This document shows positions 22,983 to 33,848 of a stretch of DNA of 64,000 nt, one piece after another. The notes beneath the pieces are model-generated. The model saw only the letters and a list, made by a program, of their open reading frames with translations, was not told the DNA's origin and did not search any database. Every line of letters begins with the position of its first letter. The first letter of the stretch is position 1. The DNA is from Acidimicrobiaceae bacterium (GTDB taxonomy: Bacteria > Actinomycetota > Acidimicrobiia > Acidimicrobiales > RAAP-2). The position numbers were made by a program, and so were the translations under genes. The stretch is taken from the NCBI GenBank assembly GCA_027306605.1, contig DAHUZK010000040.1:124001-188000 (forward strand), written 5' to 3'.

Positions 22983-23912
22983 ATGCCCATCACCCCGACC
23001 GAGAAGATCTGGATGGACGGCGAGCTCGTCGACTGGGCCGATGCCACCGTGCACGTGCTGACGCACACGATGCACTACGGGTCGGGCGTGTTCGAAGGCA
23101 TTCGGGCCTACCCGACCAACCGGGGCGTCGCCGTGTTCCGGCTCGGTGACCACATCCGACGTCTCTTCGCGTCGGCCAAGATCTTCATGATCGACATCCC
23201 CTACACGGTGGACGACATCATCGAGGCGACGCGCACCGTGGTGCGGGTCAACGGTCTGCAGGAGGGGTGCTACCTGCGTCCGCTCGTGTACCTCGGCTAC
23301 GGCGAGATGGGACTCAACCCGCTGCCGTGCCCCGTCAACGTCTCCGTGGCGGCCTGGCCCTGGGGGACCTACCTCGGCGACGAGGGCGTGGCCAACGGCG
23401 TCTCGGTGAAGATCAGCTCTTGGCGCCGTCACGACCCCAACGCGGTGCCGACCGCTGCGAAGGGGACGGGCATGTACGCCAACTCGTCGCTGGCCAAGGT
23501 GGAGGCGCTCAAGGCCGGCTACGACGAGGCGATTCTCTTGGCTCCGGACGGCAACGTGAGCGAGTGCACGGGAGAGAACGTCTTCATCGTGCGCGACGGG
23601 GTGCTGATCACGCCTCCGATCTCCGACTCGGGCTCGCTCGACGGCATCACGCAGGACTCGGTCGAGACCATCGCCCGTGACCTCGGCTACGAGGTGCGTC
23701 ACGAGTCGATCATCCGGTCCGACCTCTACCTGGCGGACGAGGCTTTCCTGACCGGTACGGCCGCCGAGGTGGTGCCCATCCGCGCCGTCGACGACCGCCC
23801 CGTCGGTCCGGGCCACCCGGGCAAGGTCACGAAGGAGATCCAGCAGGCGTACTTCGCCACGGTCCGCGGCGAGGTCGATCAGTACAAGGAATGGCTCGAC
23901 TATGTCGAGTGA
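22983..23912 (+). CDS. ilvE: Branched-chain amino acid aminotransferase
   Basis: 309-aa fold-type IV PLP enzyme, final transamination for Ile, Val and Leu. Seen: [31 protein letters not shown], the PLP lysine in [18 protein letters not shown] and [18 protein letters not shown]. It lies 4 nt after leuB and overlaps cimA by 11 nt, so the three genes are coupled. Confidence 0.95.
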   Translation: MPITPTEKIWMDGELVDWADATVHVLTHTMHYGSGVFEGIRAYPTNRGVAVFRLGDHIRRLFASAKIFMIDIPYTVDDIIEATRTVVRVNGLQEGCYLRPLVYLGYGEMGLNPLPCPVNVSVAAWPWGTYLGDEGVANGVSVKISSWRRHDPNAVPTAAKGTGMYANSSLAKVEALKAGYDEAILLAPDGNVSECTGENVFIVRDGVLITPPISDSGSLDGITQDSVETIARDLGYEVRHESIIRSDLYLADEAFLTGTAAEVVPIRAVDDRPVGPGHPGKVTKEIQQAYFATVRGEVDQYKEWLDYVE

Positions 23913-25533
23913 AGAACACACCCACGGTGCGCACACCCACGGTGCGCACGCCCACGATTTCTACGTGCCGGAGCTGCCCGAGGCCGTGGACGTCTTCGAC
24001 ACCATCTTGCGCGACGGCAGCCAGCAGGAGGGGCTCTCGCTCACCGTGGACGACAAGCTCCGCGTGGCCGAGCAGCTCGATCATCTGGGCGTCACCTACA
24101 TCGAAGGAGGCTGGCCCGGCGCCAATCCCAAGGACGTCGAGTTCTTCGCCCGTGCCCGGAAGGAGCTGCGCCTCGGCACGGCGACCCTGGTCGCCTTCGG
24201 CTCGACCCGCCGTGCCGGGGTGAAGCCGGAGGATGACGCGGTGCTGGCCAACTTGATCGAGGCGGGAGCGCCGGTGGCCTGCATCGTGGCCAAGTCCTGG
24301 GACCGCCACGTGGCCGAGGCGCTGCGGACGTCCCTGGACGAAGCGGTGGCGATGGTGGCGGACTCGGTGCGCTACCTGCGCCGACACGACCTGCGGGTCT
24401 TCCTCGATGCGGAGCACTTCTTCGACGGCTACCGGCGCAATCCCGACTTCGCCCTCTCCGTGTTGGCCGCGGCGGAGGAGTCGGGCGCCGAGGCGCTCGT
24501 GCTGTGCGACACCAACGGGGGGTCGCTCCCCGACGACGTCGGGCAGGCAGTGGCCGACGTGCGCCGGCGCACCAGCGCACAGCTCGGCATCCACTGCCAC
24601 AACGACGCCGGCTGCGCGGTGGCCAACTCGTTGGTGGCGGTCCAGGCCGGGGTGACGCAGGTCCAGGGCTGCATCAACGGTTACGGGGAGAGGGCCGGCA
24701 ACACGGATCTCTCGGCCGCGATCCCGAACCTGTCGCTCAAGCTCAACGTCCGTACCATCCCGTCCGAGCGACTGGAGCGACTGACTCCCGTGGCGCACCA
24801 CATCGCAGAGCTGGTCAACATCGCACCGAACGCGCAGCAGCCCTATGTCGGCAGCTCGGTCTTCGCACACAAGGGCGGGCTCCACGCCAGCGCCGTGGCA
24901 CGCAGCGCTGACCTCTACGAGCACGTGGACCCGAACGTGGTGGGCAACGGCACCCGCGTGGTCGTCTCCGAGATGGCGGGGCGTTCGACCCTGGCCCTCA
25001 AGGCGGACGAGCTCGGTCTGAAGCTCGACGGCGAGGTCATCGGCCGCGTGCTCGACGAGCTGAAGCGTCTCGAGCACGAGGGCTACCACTTCGAGGTGGC
25101 CGACGGATCGCTGGAGCTCCTGTTGCGCCGGGCCACCGGCTGGACGGCGGACTACTTCACGGTCGAGTCCTTCCGGGTGATCACGGACCACGTGTCGCCG
25201 AAGATCACCACCGAAGCGACCGTCAAGGTTCACGTGGGGGAGGAGCGCATCGTCGCCACTGCAGAGGGCAACGGGCCGGTCAACGCCCTCGACGGTGCGC
25301 TGCGCGGTGCCATCGGTACGAAGTTCCCGGCGCTCGACCACATCCACCTGACCGACTACCGGGTCCGCGTCCTCGATACGGGGCGGGGAACCGGCGCCGT
25401 CACCCGCGTCCTGGTCGACACGACCGACGGCGAGCGGACGTGGACGACGATCGGCGTGTCGGAGAACATCATTGAGGCGAGCTGGCAGGCCCTCTACGAT
25501 TCGATCGTCTTCGGGCTGCTGCACGCCTCCTGA
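23902..25533 (+). CDS. cimA: (R)-citramalate synthase with His-rich N-terminal tail
   Basis: 543 aa of the CimA branch of the isopropylmalate-synthase family: pyruvate plus acetyl-CoA to citramalate, giving 2-oxobutyrate without threonine. Seen: DTILRDGSQQEGLSLTVDDK (about 34-53), YIEGGWPGANPKD, HCHNDAGCAVANSLV, the KGGLHASAV segment, and a C-terminal allosteric domain with AEGNGPVNALDGALR. The first 20 residues, [20 protein letters not shown], are a His-rich repeat not part of the core fold, encoded by a 15-bp tandem repeat. Third gene of leuB-ilvE-cimA. No ilvA is present in the window, consistent with reliance on CimA. Confidence 0.92.
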   Translation: MSSEEHTHGAHTHGAHAHDFYVPELPEAVDVFDTILRDGSQQEGLSLTVDDKLRVAEQLDHLGVTYIEGGWPGANPKDVEFFARARKELRLGTATLVAFGSTRRAGVKPEDDAVLANLIEAGAPVACIVAKSWDRHVAEALRTSLDEAVAMVADSVRYLRRHDLRVFLDAEHFFDGYRRNPDFALSVLAAAEESGAEALVLCDTNGGSLPDDVGQAVADVRRRTSAQLGIHCHNDAGCAVANSLVAVQAGVTQVQGCINGYGERAGNTDLSAAIPNLSLKLNVRTIPSERLERLTPVAHHIAELVNIAPNAQQPYVGSSVFAHKGGLHASAVARSADLYEHVDPNVVGNGTRVVVSEMAGRSTLALKADELGLKLDGEVIGRVLDELKRLEHEGYHFEVADGSLELLLRRATGWTADYFTVESFRVITDHVSPKITTEATVKVHVGEERIVATAEGNGPVNALDGALRGAIGTKFPALDHIHLTDYRVRVLDTGRGTGAVTRVLVDTTDGERTWTTIGVSENIIEASWQALYDSIVFGLLHAS

Positions 25534-25584
25534 GTGCAGCCGGACCCGGGCCACGACATGGAGGGGGCAGTCAGGGGGATCGGC

Positions 25585-27270
25585 ATGACCGTCTTCAGTC
25601 GCATCGTGGCGTCGGTGCTCCGGCTCCCCCCGCCCCGGACCGCGGGCGTCTCGGTCGAGCGGGACCTGGTCGCCGAGATGCCTGACGGCGCGGTGCTCCT
25701 GGCCGACCGCTGGTTCCCCCTCGACGATGCGGGTGGCCGACCGACCGTGTTGATCCGCACGCCGTACGGGCGGCGGGTCATGGGTCCGCTGGGACGGCTC
25801 TACGCCGAACGCGGGTACCAGGTCGTCGTGCAGAGCTGCCGCGCCACGTTCGGTTCACAAGGGGTGTGGGAGCCGTTGCGCCACGAGCAGGACGACGGCC
25901 ATGCCACCCTGCGCTGGATCGCCGAGCAGCCCTGGTTCGACGGGCGCATCGTCATGTGGGGCGCCAGTTACCTCGGGGGCACCCAGTGGGCCATCGCAGA
26001 GGACGCCCCCGACTCCGTGAAGGCCTTGTGCCTGCAGGTCACCGCGTCGAGCTTCGGCGGGTCGATCGTGTATCCCGGAGGCTCGTTCGCGCTCGAGATG
26101 GCTGTGTCCTGGCTCTACCAGCTCAAGCACCAGGAGCTCGGGTGGCGCAGCGTGGTGCGCTCGATGCTCGGGGCCCGCCGGGCGGTGGCCAAGGCGTGCG
26201 ACGTCCTGCCCCTCGGCCGCTGCGACACGGCCGCCATCGGCGAGCAGTGGGCGCCGTACCAGGAGTGGCTCCTTCACAGCGCCCCCGGTGACGCGTGGTG
26301 GGACCCGGTGGACTTCGGGCGCCGGCTCGAGGGAGTCCCGCCCGCCAGCCTGGTCGGCGGCTGGTACGACCTCTTCCTGCCCGCTCAGGTCGCCGACTAC
26401 GAGAGGCTGCGCCTGGCCGGGCGCCCGGCACGGCTGACCATCGGTCCGTGGACGCACTCGAGCCCCGGGCTCTTCGCCGAGAGCGTGCGCGACGGACCGT
26501 CCTGGTGGGAGGAGCGTCTCGGTTCCCATGCCGACCGGGAACCTCGCGCTCCGGTCCGCGTCTACGTCATGGGCTCGCGGACGTGGCAGGAGTTCTCGGC
26601 CTGGCCCCCGGCCGGCGAGACGCAGCAGTGGTACCTGGGCCGCTGGGGCACCCTCGGCCGGGAGCAGCCGGCGGAGAGCGCGCCCGACCGCTACCACTAC
26701 AACCCGCACGACCCCACGCCGGCGGTCGGCGGTCCCGGTCTCAACATGGCCACCGCCGGGCGCAAGGAGCAGCGACGCCGTGAGCACCGCCACGACGTCC
26801 TCACCTACACCAGCCCGGTGCTGCCCGAGGACCTCACCGTGGTCGGCCCGCTGACCACCACGCTCTACCTGCGCTCGACCCTGGCGCACACGGACTTCTT
26901 CGTGCGCCTCTGCGACGTCGACGAGAAGGGGAGGTCCCACAACGTGAGCGACGGCATCGTCCGCGTGTCGCCGGGATCGGTCGAGCCGGACGAGGAAGGC
27001 GTGTTCCGCCTCGCGGTGCCGATGTGGCCGACCGCCAACACGTTCCGCGCCGGGCACCGCATCCGGCTGCAGGTCTCGAGCGGCGCCCATCCATTGTTCG
27101 CCCGTAACCTCGGTACGGGCGAGACCCTGGCCACCGGTTCTCGCATGCGCTCCGCGGACCAGGAGGTGTTCCACGACGCGCGCCATCCTTCGTCCCTCGC
27201 GCTGCCGGTGGTGCGCCTGATCGGCGAGCAGCCCCTGCGCGTGGCCGGGCCCGCAGGGTCGCTGGGGTAA
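25585..27270 (+). CDS. CocE/NonD family hydrolase (X-Pro dipeptidyl-peptidase-like)
   Basis: 561-aa serine hydrolase. The alpha/beta domain has PDGAVLLADRWFP, the nucleophile motif GASYLGGTQWA (Ser about 128), GGWYDLFLPAQ (Asp) and LTIGPWTHSS (His). The C-terminal jelly-roll (about 380-550) has VGPLTTTLYLRSTLAHTDFFV. Homologues cleave esters such as cocaine or act on acyl peptides. ATG 25585 has CAGGGGG upstream; GTG 25534, just after the cimA stop, would add 17 residues. Substrate unknown. Confidence 0.9.
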   Translation: MTVFSRIVASVLRLPPPRTAGVSVERDLVAEMPDGAVLLADRWFPLDDAGGRPTVLIRTPYGRRVMGPLGRLYAERGYQVVVQSCRATFGSQGVWEPLRHEQDDGHATLRWIAEQPWFDGRIVMWGASYLGGTQWAIAEDAPDSVKALCLQVTASSFGGSIVYPGGSFALEMAVSWLYQLKHQELGWRSVVRSMLGARRAVAKACDVLPLGRCDTAAIGEQWAPYQEWLLHSAPGDAWWDPVDFGRRLEGVPPASLVGGWYDLFLPAQVADYERLRLAGRPARLTIGPWTHSSPGLFAESVRDGPSWWEERLGSHADREPRAPVRVYVMGSRTWQEFSAWPPAGETQQWYLGRWGTLGREQPAESAPDRYHYNPHDPTPAVGGPGLNMATAGRKEQRRREHRHDVLTYTSPVLPEDLTVVGPLTTTLYLRSTLAHTDFFVRLCDVDEKGRSHNVSDGIVRVSPGSVEPDEEGVFRLAVPMWPTANTFRAGHRIRLQVSSGAHPLFARNLGTGETLATGSRMRSADQEVFHDARHPSSLALPVVRLIGEQPLRVAGPAGSLG

Positions 27271-27279
27271 CCTGCGCGC

Positions 27280-27777
27280 ATGACGCAGCCCACGTTCGTG
27301 CCCATCGCGGAGGCCGATCAGGTCCGACCGGCCCGCCACCTGCACGTGCCCGGACCGTGGACCACCTCGAGGCCGGCGGAGCTCGCGGTGCCCCTCGTAC
27401 GCCGCGGACAGGGCGTCGGCACGCCCGGGCCCGATTCGGGGTTCGCGCTGCGCCTGGCGCGTCGTTTCGAACACGAGCTGGTGCTCGACGAAGGCGAGTC
27501 GGAACACGACGTGGTGCTCGGCGCCGCCCTCGTCGCGGCCAAACGGGCTGCGCTCTTCGGTCGCGCCCCCAGCATCTATGACGTGCGCCTCGCTCTGAAC
27601 CTCTGGCGTTTTCTGGACCGCGGCGCGCCGGCGGACCTGCGCATCGCCCGCCGCAAGCTGTTCTCCTCCGTCGCGCACGACTACGTGGCGCAGCGCGCCC
27701 TCGTCGACGCGGTGGCCGAGGAGGATCTGCGGCTCGCTCCCGAAGAAGCGCTCGGCCGAGGTTCTGCTGCCGCCTAG
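27280..27777 (+). CDS. Conserved-looking hypothetical protein
   Basis: 165 aa with no family I recognise. It opens MTQPTFVPIAEADQVRPARH and has a pattern LPVP-like WTTSRPAELAVPLVRRGQG, then two helical stretches (about 70-90 and 95-140) with YDVRLALNLWRFLDRG. No TM or signal peptide. TAACCT lies 6 nt before ATG 27280 (leaderless type). Strong coding bias supports a real gene. It sits between a CocE hydrolase and an epoxide-hydrolase-like gene on the same strand. Confidence 0.65.
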   Translation: MTQPTFVPIAEADQVRPARHLHVPGPWTTSRPAELAVPLVRRGQGVGTPGPDSGFALRLARRFEHELVLDEGESEHDVVLGAALVAAKRAALFGRAPSIYDVRLALNLWRFLDRGAPADLRIARRKLFSSVAHDYVAQRALVDAVAEEDLRLAPEEALGRGSAAA

Positions 27778-27797
27778 GCGGCGGCGCGCCCGCTGAA

Positions 27798-28664
27798 GTG
27801 GACGCGACCGGGGCGATCGACCGGCTGGAGATCGCGGCCGGCGGGTTCGTCTTCACCGGTCGCGCCTGTGGCCCCCACGACGGACGGCGGGTGTTGATGC
27901 TGCACGGCTTCCCGCAGACCTCTTGGGCCTGGCGCGACGAGCTGTGGGCACTGGGCCGGGCGGGCTACCGGGCGATCGCCCCCGACCTTCGGGGCTACAG
28001 CGACGGTGCCCGTCCGCCGGCGGTCGACGACTACGCGACCGAGCGGTTGCTCGGGGACGTGCTCTCGCTGGCGGACGCCATGGACATGGAGACCTTCGAC
28101 CTGGTGGGCCACGACTGGGGCGGCATGCTGGCCTGGATCACCGCGGCGCGTCATCCGGGCAGGGTCCGCACGCTCGGGGTGGTGTCCACGCCCCACCCGC
28201 TCGCCCTCCTCGAGGCCTTGGGTGGTGCCGACCCAGACCAGGCGGCCGCGGGCGTGGCCACCGAAGCGTTCCGCGCCCCGGAGGTTCCCGAGCGCCTCCT
28301 CCTCGGCGCGGACGGCTCCGGACTCGGCCTGGCGGCGCTCCTGGCCGAGACGGGTCTCGACGACGACGACGCGCGCATGTACGTGGCGGCCCTCACCGAA
28401 CCCGGAGCCCTCACCGCTGCCTTGAACTGGTATCGGGCCATGGACCGCCGCGCGCTGGGCGACCTGCCGCCGGTCGCCGTCCCCACGCTCTACGTCTGGT
28501 CGACCGGCGACGGCGCCTTCGGCCGAACGGCCGCCGAGGCGACCGCGGCCTGCGTCCGGGGGCCCTACACCTTCGAGGTGCTCGACAACGTGTCGCACTG
28601 GATCCCCGAGATGGCGCCCGTGGAGCTCTCCGATCTCCTCTTGCGCCACCTGGCGGCGCACTGA
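27798..28664 (+). CDS. Alpha/beta hydrolase, epoxide-hydrolase-like
   Basis: 288 aa. Seen: oxyanion motif MLHGFPQTSWAWRDEL, nucleophile elbow LVGHDWGGMLAW in which the nucleophile is Asp (about 98) as in epoxide hydrolases and haloalkane dehalogenases, and the catalytic His in NVSHWIPEMAP (about 273). GTG 27798 is 20 nt after the previous stop. Likely hydrolyses an epoxide, ester or C-halogen bond; the cap domain (about 130-215) does not tell which. Confidence 0.85.
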   Translation: MDATGAIDRLEIAAGGFVFTGRACGPHDGRRVLMLHGFPQTSWAWRDELWALGRAGYRAIAPDLRGYSDGARPPAVDDYATERLLGDVLSLADAMDMETFDLVGHDWGGMLAWITAARHPGRVRTLGVVSTPHPLALLEALGGADPDQAAAGVATEAFRAPEVPERLLLGADGSGLGLAALLAETGLDDDDARMYVAALTEPGALTAALNWYRAMDRRALGDLPPVAVPTLYVWSTGDGAFGRTAAEATAACVRGPYTFEVLDNVSHWIPEMAPVELSDLLLRHLAAH

Positions 28665-28671
28665 TCGAGAT

Positions 28672-28735
28672 CCCTGATGGCACACGGGTCCGGAGCCCTG
28701 ATGGCATACGGGTCCGGAGCCCTTATGGCGAACGG
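28672..28735 (+). repeat. 24-bp tandem repeat (2.7 copies)
   Basis: Units start at 28672, 28696 and 28720 with core CCCTGATGGCACACGGGTCC; the third is truncated and diverged. It begins 7 nt after the alpha/beta hydrolase stop and ends before the acyl-CoA dehydrogenase start. Confidence 0.85.
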
Positions 28736-28757
28736 ACGTTGGGCTGAGCCTGCAACA

Positions 28758-29921
28758 ATGAAGACGATGAGTGACTCCACGTTCGCGTTGAGCGACGTCC
28801 AAGAGGAATTCCGCAGCACGATGCGCACGTTCTGCGAGGAGCGAATCGCACCCCATGCCGCCGAGGTCGACCGCAAGGCGGAGTATCCGTGGAAATCGTT
28901 CGAGGCGTGCAAGGAGATGGAGCTCCCGGCCCTCGGCATCCCCGAGGCCTACGGCGGTGCGGGAGCGGACACGGTGACGCAGGCCGTCGCGGTGGAGGAA
29001 CTGGCGCGGGCCTGCGGTTCGACCTCACTGACGATGCTCATCTCCAAGCTGGGGATGACCCCGGTCATGAACTGGGGCTCCGAGGAGCTCAAACGCCAGT
29101 ACCTGCCCCGTGTGGCGTCGGGAGAGATCCAGGCCAGCTATTGTTTGTCGGAGGCGGACGCCGGGAGCGATGTCGCCTCCATGCGCTCGCGCGCCGTGCG
29201 CGACGGAGACGACTACATACTGACCGGATCCAAGTACTGGATCACCAACGCCGGCATCTCGGACGTCTACGTCGTCTTCGCCAAGACGGACCCCGACGCC
29301 GGCGGTCGGGGCATCTCGTGCTTCCTCGTCGAGAAGGAGTGGGGGATCCGCATCGCCAAGCACGAGGACAAGCTGGGCATGCGCGGCAGCCCCACGGGCG
29401 AGGTCGTCCTCGAGGACGTCCGCGTACCGGCCTCGCACCGCATCGGTGCCGAGGGGCAAGGCTTCACCGTCGCCATGCACACCCTGGACCGCAGCCGTCC
29501 GACCATCGGTGCGCAGGCGGTCGGCATAGCCCAGGGATCCATCGACTACGCCGCCGCCTACATGAAGCAGCGCAACGCCTTCGGCGGACCGATCGCCGAC
29601 CTGCAGGGCCTGCGGTTCATGCTGGCGGAGATGGCGATGCGCAACGAGGCCGCCCGGTCGCTGGTGTACCGGGCCTGTGCCATGGTCGACCACGATCCGA
29701 GGGGTGAGCTGACGCAATTCGGCGCCATGGCGAAGGCGTTCGCCTCGGACACCGCCATGTCCGTGACGATCGACGCCGTCCAGCTGCTGGGCGGTTACGG
29801 CTACACCAAGGACTTCCCTGTCGAGCGCTATCTGCGCGACGCCAAGGTGACGCAGATCTACGAGGGGACGAACCAGGTGCAGAAGATCGTCATCGCCCGC
29901 GAGCTGCTCAAGCGCGTCTGA
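28758..29921 (+). CDS. Acyl-CoA dehydrogenase
   Basis: 387-aa FAD enzyme of the short/medium-chain type. Seen: ALSDVQEEFRSTMRTFCEER, SYCLSEADAGSDVASM, FAD loop YWITNAGISDVYVVFAKT, and catalytic Glu in IYEGTNQVQKIVIAREL (about 369). ATG 28758 or 28767 are both possible; earlier in-frame starts lie in the tandem repeat and are unlikely. First step of a beta-oxidation-like set with the thiolase, crotonase and thioesterase downstream, though a KstR-like operator separates it from them. Confidence 0.93.
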   Translation: MKTMSDSTFALSDVQEEFRSTMRTFCEERIAPHAAEVDRKAEYPWKSFEACKEMELPALGIPEAYGGAGADTVTQAVAVEELARACGSTSLTMLISKLGMTPVMNWGSEELKRQYLPRVASGEIQASYCLSEADAGSDVASMRSRAVRDGDDYILTGSKYWITNAGISDVYVVFAKTDPDAGGRGISCFLVEKEWGIRIAKHEDKLGMRGSPTGEVVLEDVRVPASHRIGAEGQGFTVAMHTLDRSRPTIGAQAVGIAQGSIDYAAAYMKQRNAFGGPIADLQGLRFMLAEMAMRNEAARSLVYRACAMVDHDPRGELTQFGAMAKAFASDTAMSVTIDAVQLLGGYGYTKDFPVERYLRDAKVTQIYEGTNQVQKIVIARELLKRV

Positions 29922-31259
<1,338 letters not shown>

Positions 31260-31291
31260 GGATTGCGCACGCCCTGCATCCGGAGGCGACC

Positions 31292-32092
31292 GTGTCATCG
31301 ATATCCACCGAGCACCTGACGTTCGAGCGCGACGGCGCCACGGCCATCGTGACCATGAACCGCCCCGAGGCCAAGAACGCGCTGAGCCTGCCGATGCTGG
31401 TCGGCATGAAGGACGCCTGGGAGGAGATCGACACCAACGACGAGATCCGCTGCGCCATCCTCACCGGCGCCGGCGGGACGTTCTGCGCGGGCATGGATCT
31501 CAAGGCCATGGGTGGCAGCGACGCCGAGAAGTACCAGCCCAGAATGGCCGAGGACCCCGATCTGCACTGGAAGGCCTTGCTGCGCCACTACGACCTGCGC
31601 AAGCCGCTCATCGCCGCCGTGGAGGGTTGGGCCGTGGCCGGCGGGACCGAGATCCTCCAGGCCACCCACATCCGGGTCGCCGGGGAGGGCGCCGTGTTCG
31701 GCGTCTTCGAGGCCAAGCGCGGCCTCTTCCCCCTGGGCGGGTCGACGGTGCGCCTGCGCCGCCAGATCCCCTACACCGTAGCCATGGAGCTGCTGCTCAC
31801 CGCCCGCGAGGTGCCCGCCGAGGAGGCGCTGCGCATCGGGCTCATCGGCCACGTCGTCCCCAAGGGCGCGGCGCTCGACAAGGCGCGGGAGATCGCTGCG
31901 GTGATCACGGCCAACGGGCCGTTGGCCGTGGAGGCGATCATGCAGAGCGTGCGCGAGACCGAGGGGATGTCCGAGGTGGACGGTCTGGCCCGCGAGCTCG
32001 AGATCGGCTGGCCCGTCTTCGCCAGCAACGACGCCGCGGAGGGGCAGAGGGCGTTCGCCGAGAAGCGCCCGCCCAACTTCACGCGCACGTGA
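31292..32092 (+). CDS. Enoyl-CoA hydratase/crotonase family protein
   Basis: 266 aa. Seen: AIVTMNRPEAKNALSLPM, the oxyanion-hole segment GTFCAGMDLKAMGG, and VAGGTEILQATHIRVAGE then FGVFEAKRGLFPLGGS with one of the usual catalytic acidic residues. GTG 31292 is preceded by CGGAGG. It is 32 nt after the thiolase and overlaps the thioesterase by GTGA, so the three form an operon. Specific substrate unclear. Confidence 0.9.
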   Translation: MSSISTEHLTFERDGATAIVTMNRPEAKNALSLPMLVGMKDAWEEIDTNDEIRCAILTGAGGTFCAGMDLKAMGGSDAEKYQPRMAEDPDLHWKALLRHYDLRKPLIAAVEGWAVAGGTEILQATHIRVAGEGAVFGVFEAKRGLFPLGGSTVRLRRQIPYTVAMELLLTAREVPAEEALRIGLIGHVVPKGAALDKAREIAAVITANGPLAVEAIMQSVRETEGMSEVDGLARELEIGWPVFASNDAAEGQRAFAEKRPPNFTRT

Positions 32093-32955
32093 GCGAAGGG
32101 GGGGAAGCCCCGGGCGCCGGTGACGGGCCTACCGGGGCTGGTAAGGGTCCAACCGGGGCTGGTGGGGGTCCAACCGTGGCTGGTGAGGGTCATCCCGGTC
32201 TCGACGGTCCCGCCACGTCCGCTGCGCCCGACCTGCCGATCAACCGCGTCGCTGCGGCACTCCGACGCATCGGGGCGGTGACGATCGGGCAGCCGCTCGG
32301 GGACGACGAGCTGGCCCGAGCGGCCGACGACATCGCAGCGGTGGCGGACCAACTCGAGGTGGCGGCGGCACGCCTCAAGCGCCGGCGCAACCAGCCGGGC
32401 CCGAGCGGGTTCCCCGGCGTCCATCCCCAGGACCATTTCCCCACCAGCCCCATGATCGGCTACGCCAACCCCATCGCGCCGCCCGCCGAGATCTGGGCGG
32501 TGGCGGGCGAGGGGGGACAGCGCGAGGTCCGAGGCCGCGTCACCTTCGACTATCCGTACGAGGGACCGCCGACCTGCGTCCACGGGGGTGTGATCGCAGA
32601 GTTGTTCGACGAGTTGCTGGGGCTCTCCAACATCTTGGTCGGGCTGGGTGCGATGACGGGTACCCTGACCGTCAAGTACCGGCGACCGACGCCGTTGCTG
32701 GCGCCACTCGAGCTCGCGGCCCGGCACTCGGGCAGTGAGGGCCGCAAGGTCTTCTCCTGGGGCGGCATCTATCACGACGGTGAGCTGACGGCGGAGGCCG
32801 AAGGCATCTTCATCCTCGTCGAGCCGAGCCGCATGCTCGACATCGTGACCGGCAACGCGCACGGAGCACACAGCGCCGAGGGTCCGCTGGTCGACGCAGA
32901 CTGGCAGCGCATGATGGACAAGGCGCGGCGACGCGAGGCCGGATCGTCCTCCTGA
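32089..32955 (+). CDS. PaaI-type hotdog thioesterase with repeat N-terminus
   Basis: 288 aa. The C-terminal two thirds is a hotdog fold: GRVTFDYPYEGPPTCVHGG, the catalytic-type HGGVIAELFDELLG, and GTLTVKYRRPTPLLAPLEL. It would hydrolyse acyl-CoA. GTG 32089 overlaps the crotonase stop (GTGA). Residues 5-30 are a Gly/Pro/Thr repeat encoded by 18-bp tandem units. Alternative starts after the repeat exist, so the repeat may be partly untranslated. Confidence 0.8.
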   Translation: MSEGGEAPGAGDGPTGAGKGPTGAGGGPTVAGEGHPGLDGPATSAAPDLPINRVAAALRRIGAVTIGQPLGDDELARAADDIAAVADQLEVAAARLKRRRNQPGPSGFPGVHPQDHFPTSPMIGYANPIAPPAEIWAVAGEGGQREVRGRVTFDYPYEGPPTCVHGGVIAELFDELLGLSNILVGLGAMTGTLTVKYRRPTPLLAPLELAARHSGSEGRKVFSWGGIYHDGELTAEAEGIFILVEPSRMLDIVTGNAHGAHSAEGPLVDADWQRMMDKARRREAGSSS

Positions 32956-32983
32956 GGCCCCGCCACCCTGCGAGGTGGCTCGC

Positions 32984-33808
32984 TCAGCTCTTCGCCGCTC
33001 CGGGGTCCCCCGCCTCTTCACGGAGCCGCTCCTCGAGCCCGGAACGCCAACCCAGCGGGCGGTAGAGCGAAACGAGGCGCGCGACGAGGACGACGAGGAA
33101 GACCTGGCCGATCAGCGCATCGAGGACCGACATGGTGCGCGGCAGTCCGCGAGACGGCGTGAGATCGCCGTAGCCGACCGTCGTCATGGTGATGTAGCTG
33201 AAATAGGCGAAGTCCGGCAGACCGTGGTGGCCCGATTGAGCGAAGAACGGCGAGCCGGACACCAGCTGGATCCCGTAGTCGAAGTTGGCGAAGATCAAGC
33301 CGATCAGCACGTAGATGCAGATGGCGCCGGCGATCGTCTCGCGGGTCACCCGCTGGTGATGCGAGATGCGCCAGCCGATGGCGCACGGGCTGGCCACGAC
33401 GAGGGCGGAGATCAAGATCACCTCGGCGCCGTCCGCGGTGCCCGAGCCACCCACGACCGCCCCGACGGCGACCACGAACGTGACGGCGACGGTTATCTGC
33501 GCGACGCGCTGGACCGCCGTCGGTACGCGGGAGGTGTGAAAGGCGAGGAGGACCGTGACGGCGTACAGGCCGGCCCGGACGATCAGGGCGTCGTCGCCCG
33601 TCCACTCGACGTTGAGAGCGATGTAGTCGAAGACGAGGAGGAGGAGAAGGAGGCCATACGAATCGGGTGCCCGGGCAGCCACGCGCAGCGCCTGCCGGGG
33701 CCGCAGGCGCGCCGTGACGCCCGGGGTCGTGGTGCCGGTGTCGCCGTCACCGGGGCCGTCACCGGGACCTTCATCTCCACCCTGGGCGTCGCCGGGCTTG
33801 CTCTCCAT
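32984..33808 (-). CDS. Two-TM potassium channel-like protein
   Basis: 274-aa membrane protein with about five predicted helices, ending in a pore module: helix, re-entrant loop with selectivity filter TMTTVGYGDLTPS (about 208-220), and final helix ALIGQVFLVVLVARLVSLY. N-terminal 30 residues are Asp/Gly-rich and cytosolic; the C-tail is short with no RCK domain visible. Likely a K+ channel in the cytoplasmic membrane. The pore is clearly conserved; the upstream helices are not recognised. Confidence 0.85.
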   Translation of the reverse strand: MESKPGDAQGGDEGPGDGPGDGDTGTTTPGVTARLRPRQALRVAARAPDSYGLLLLLLVFDYIALNVEWTGDDALIVRAGLYAVTVLLAFHTSRVPTAVQRVAQITVAVTFVVAVGAVVGGSGTADGAEVILISALVVASPCAIGWRISHHQRVTRETIAGAICIYVLIGLIFANFDYGIQLVSGSPFFAQSGHHGLPDFAYFSYITMTTVGYGDLTPSRGLPRTMSVLDALIGQVFLVVLVARLVSLYRPLGWRSGLEERLREEAGDPGAAKS

Positions 33809-33848
33809 CGGTCCATCATGGGTCGGGGGGCGCGACGGAGGGCGGACC

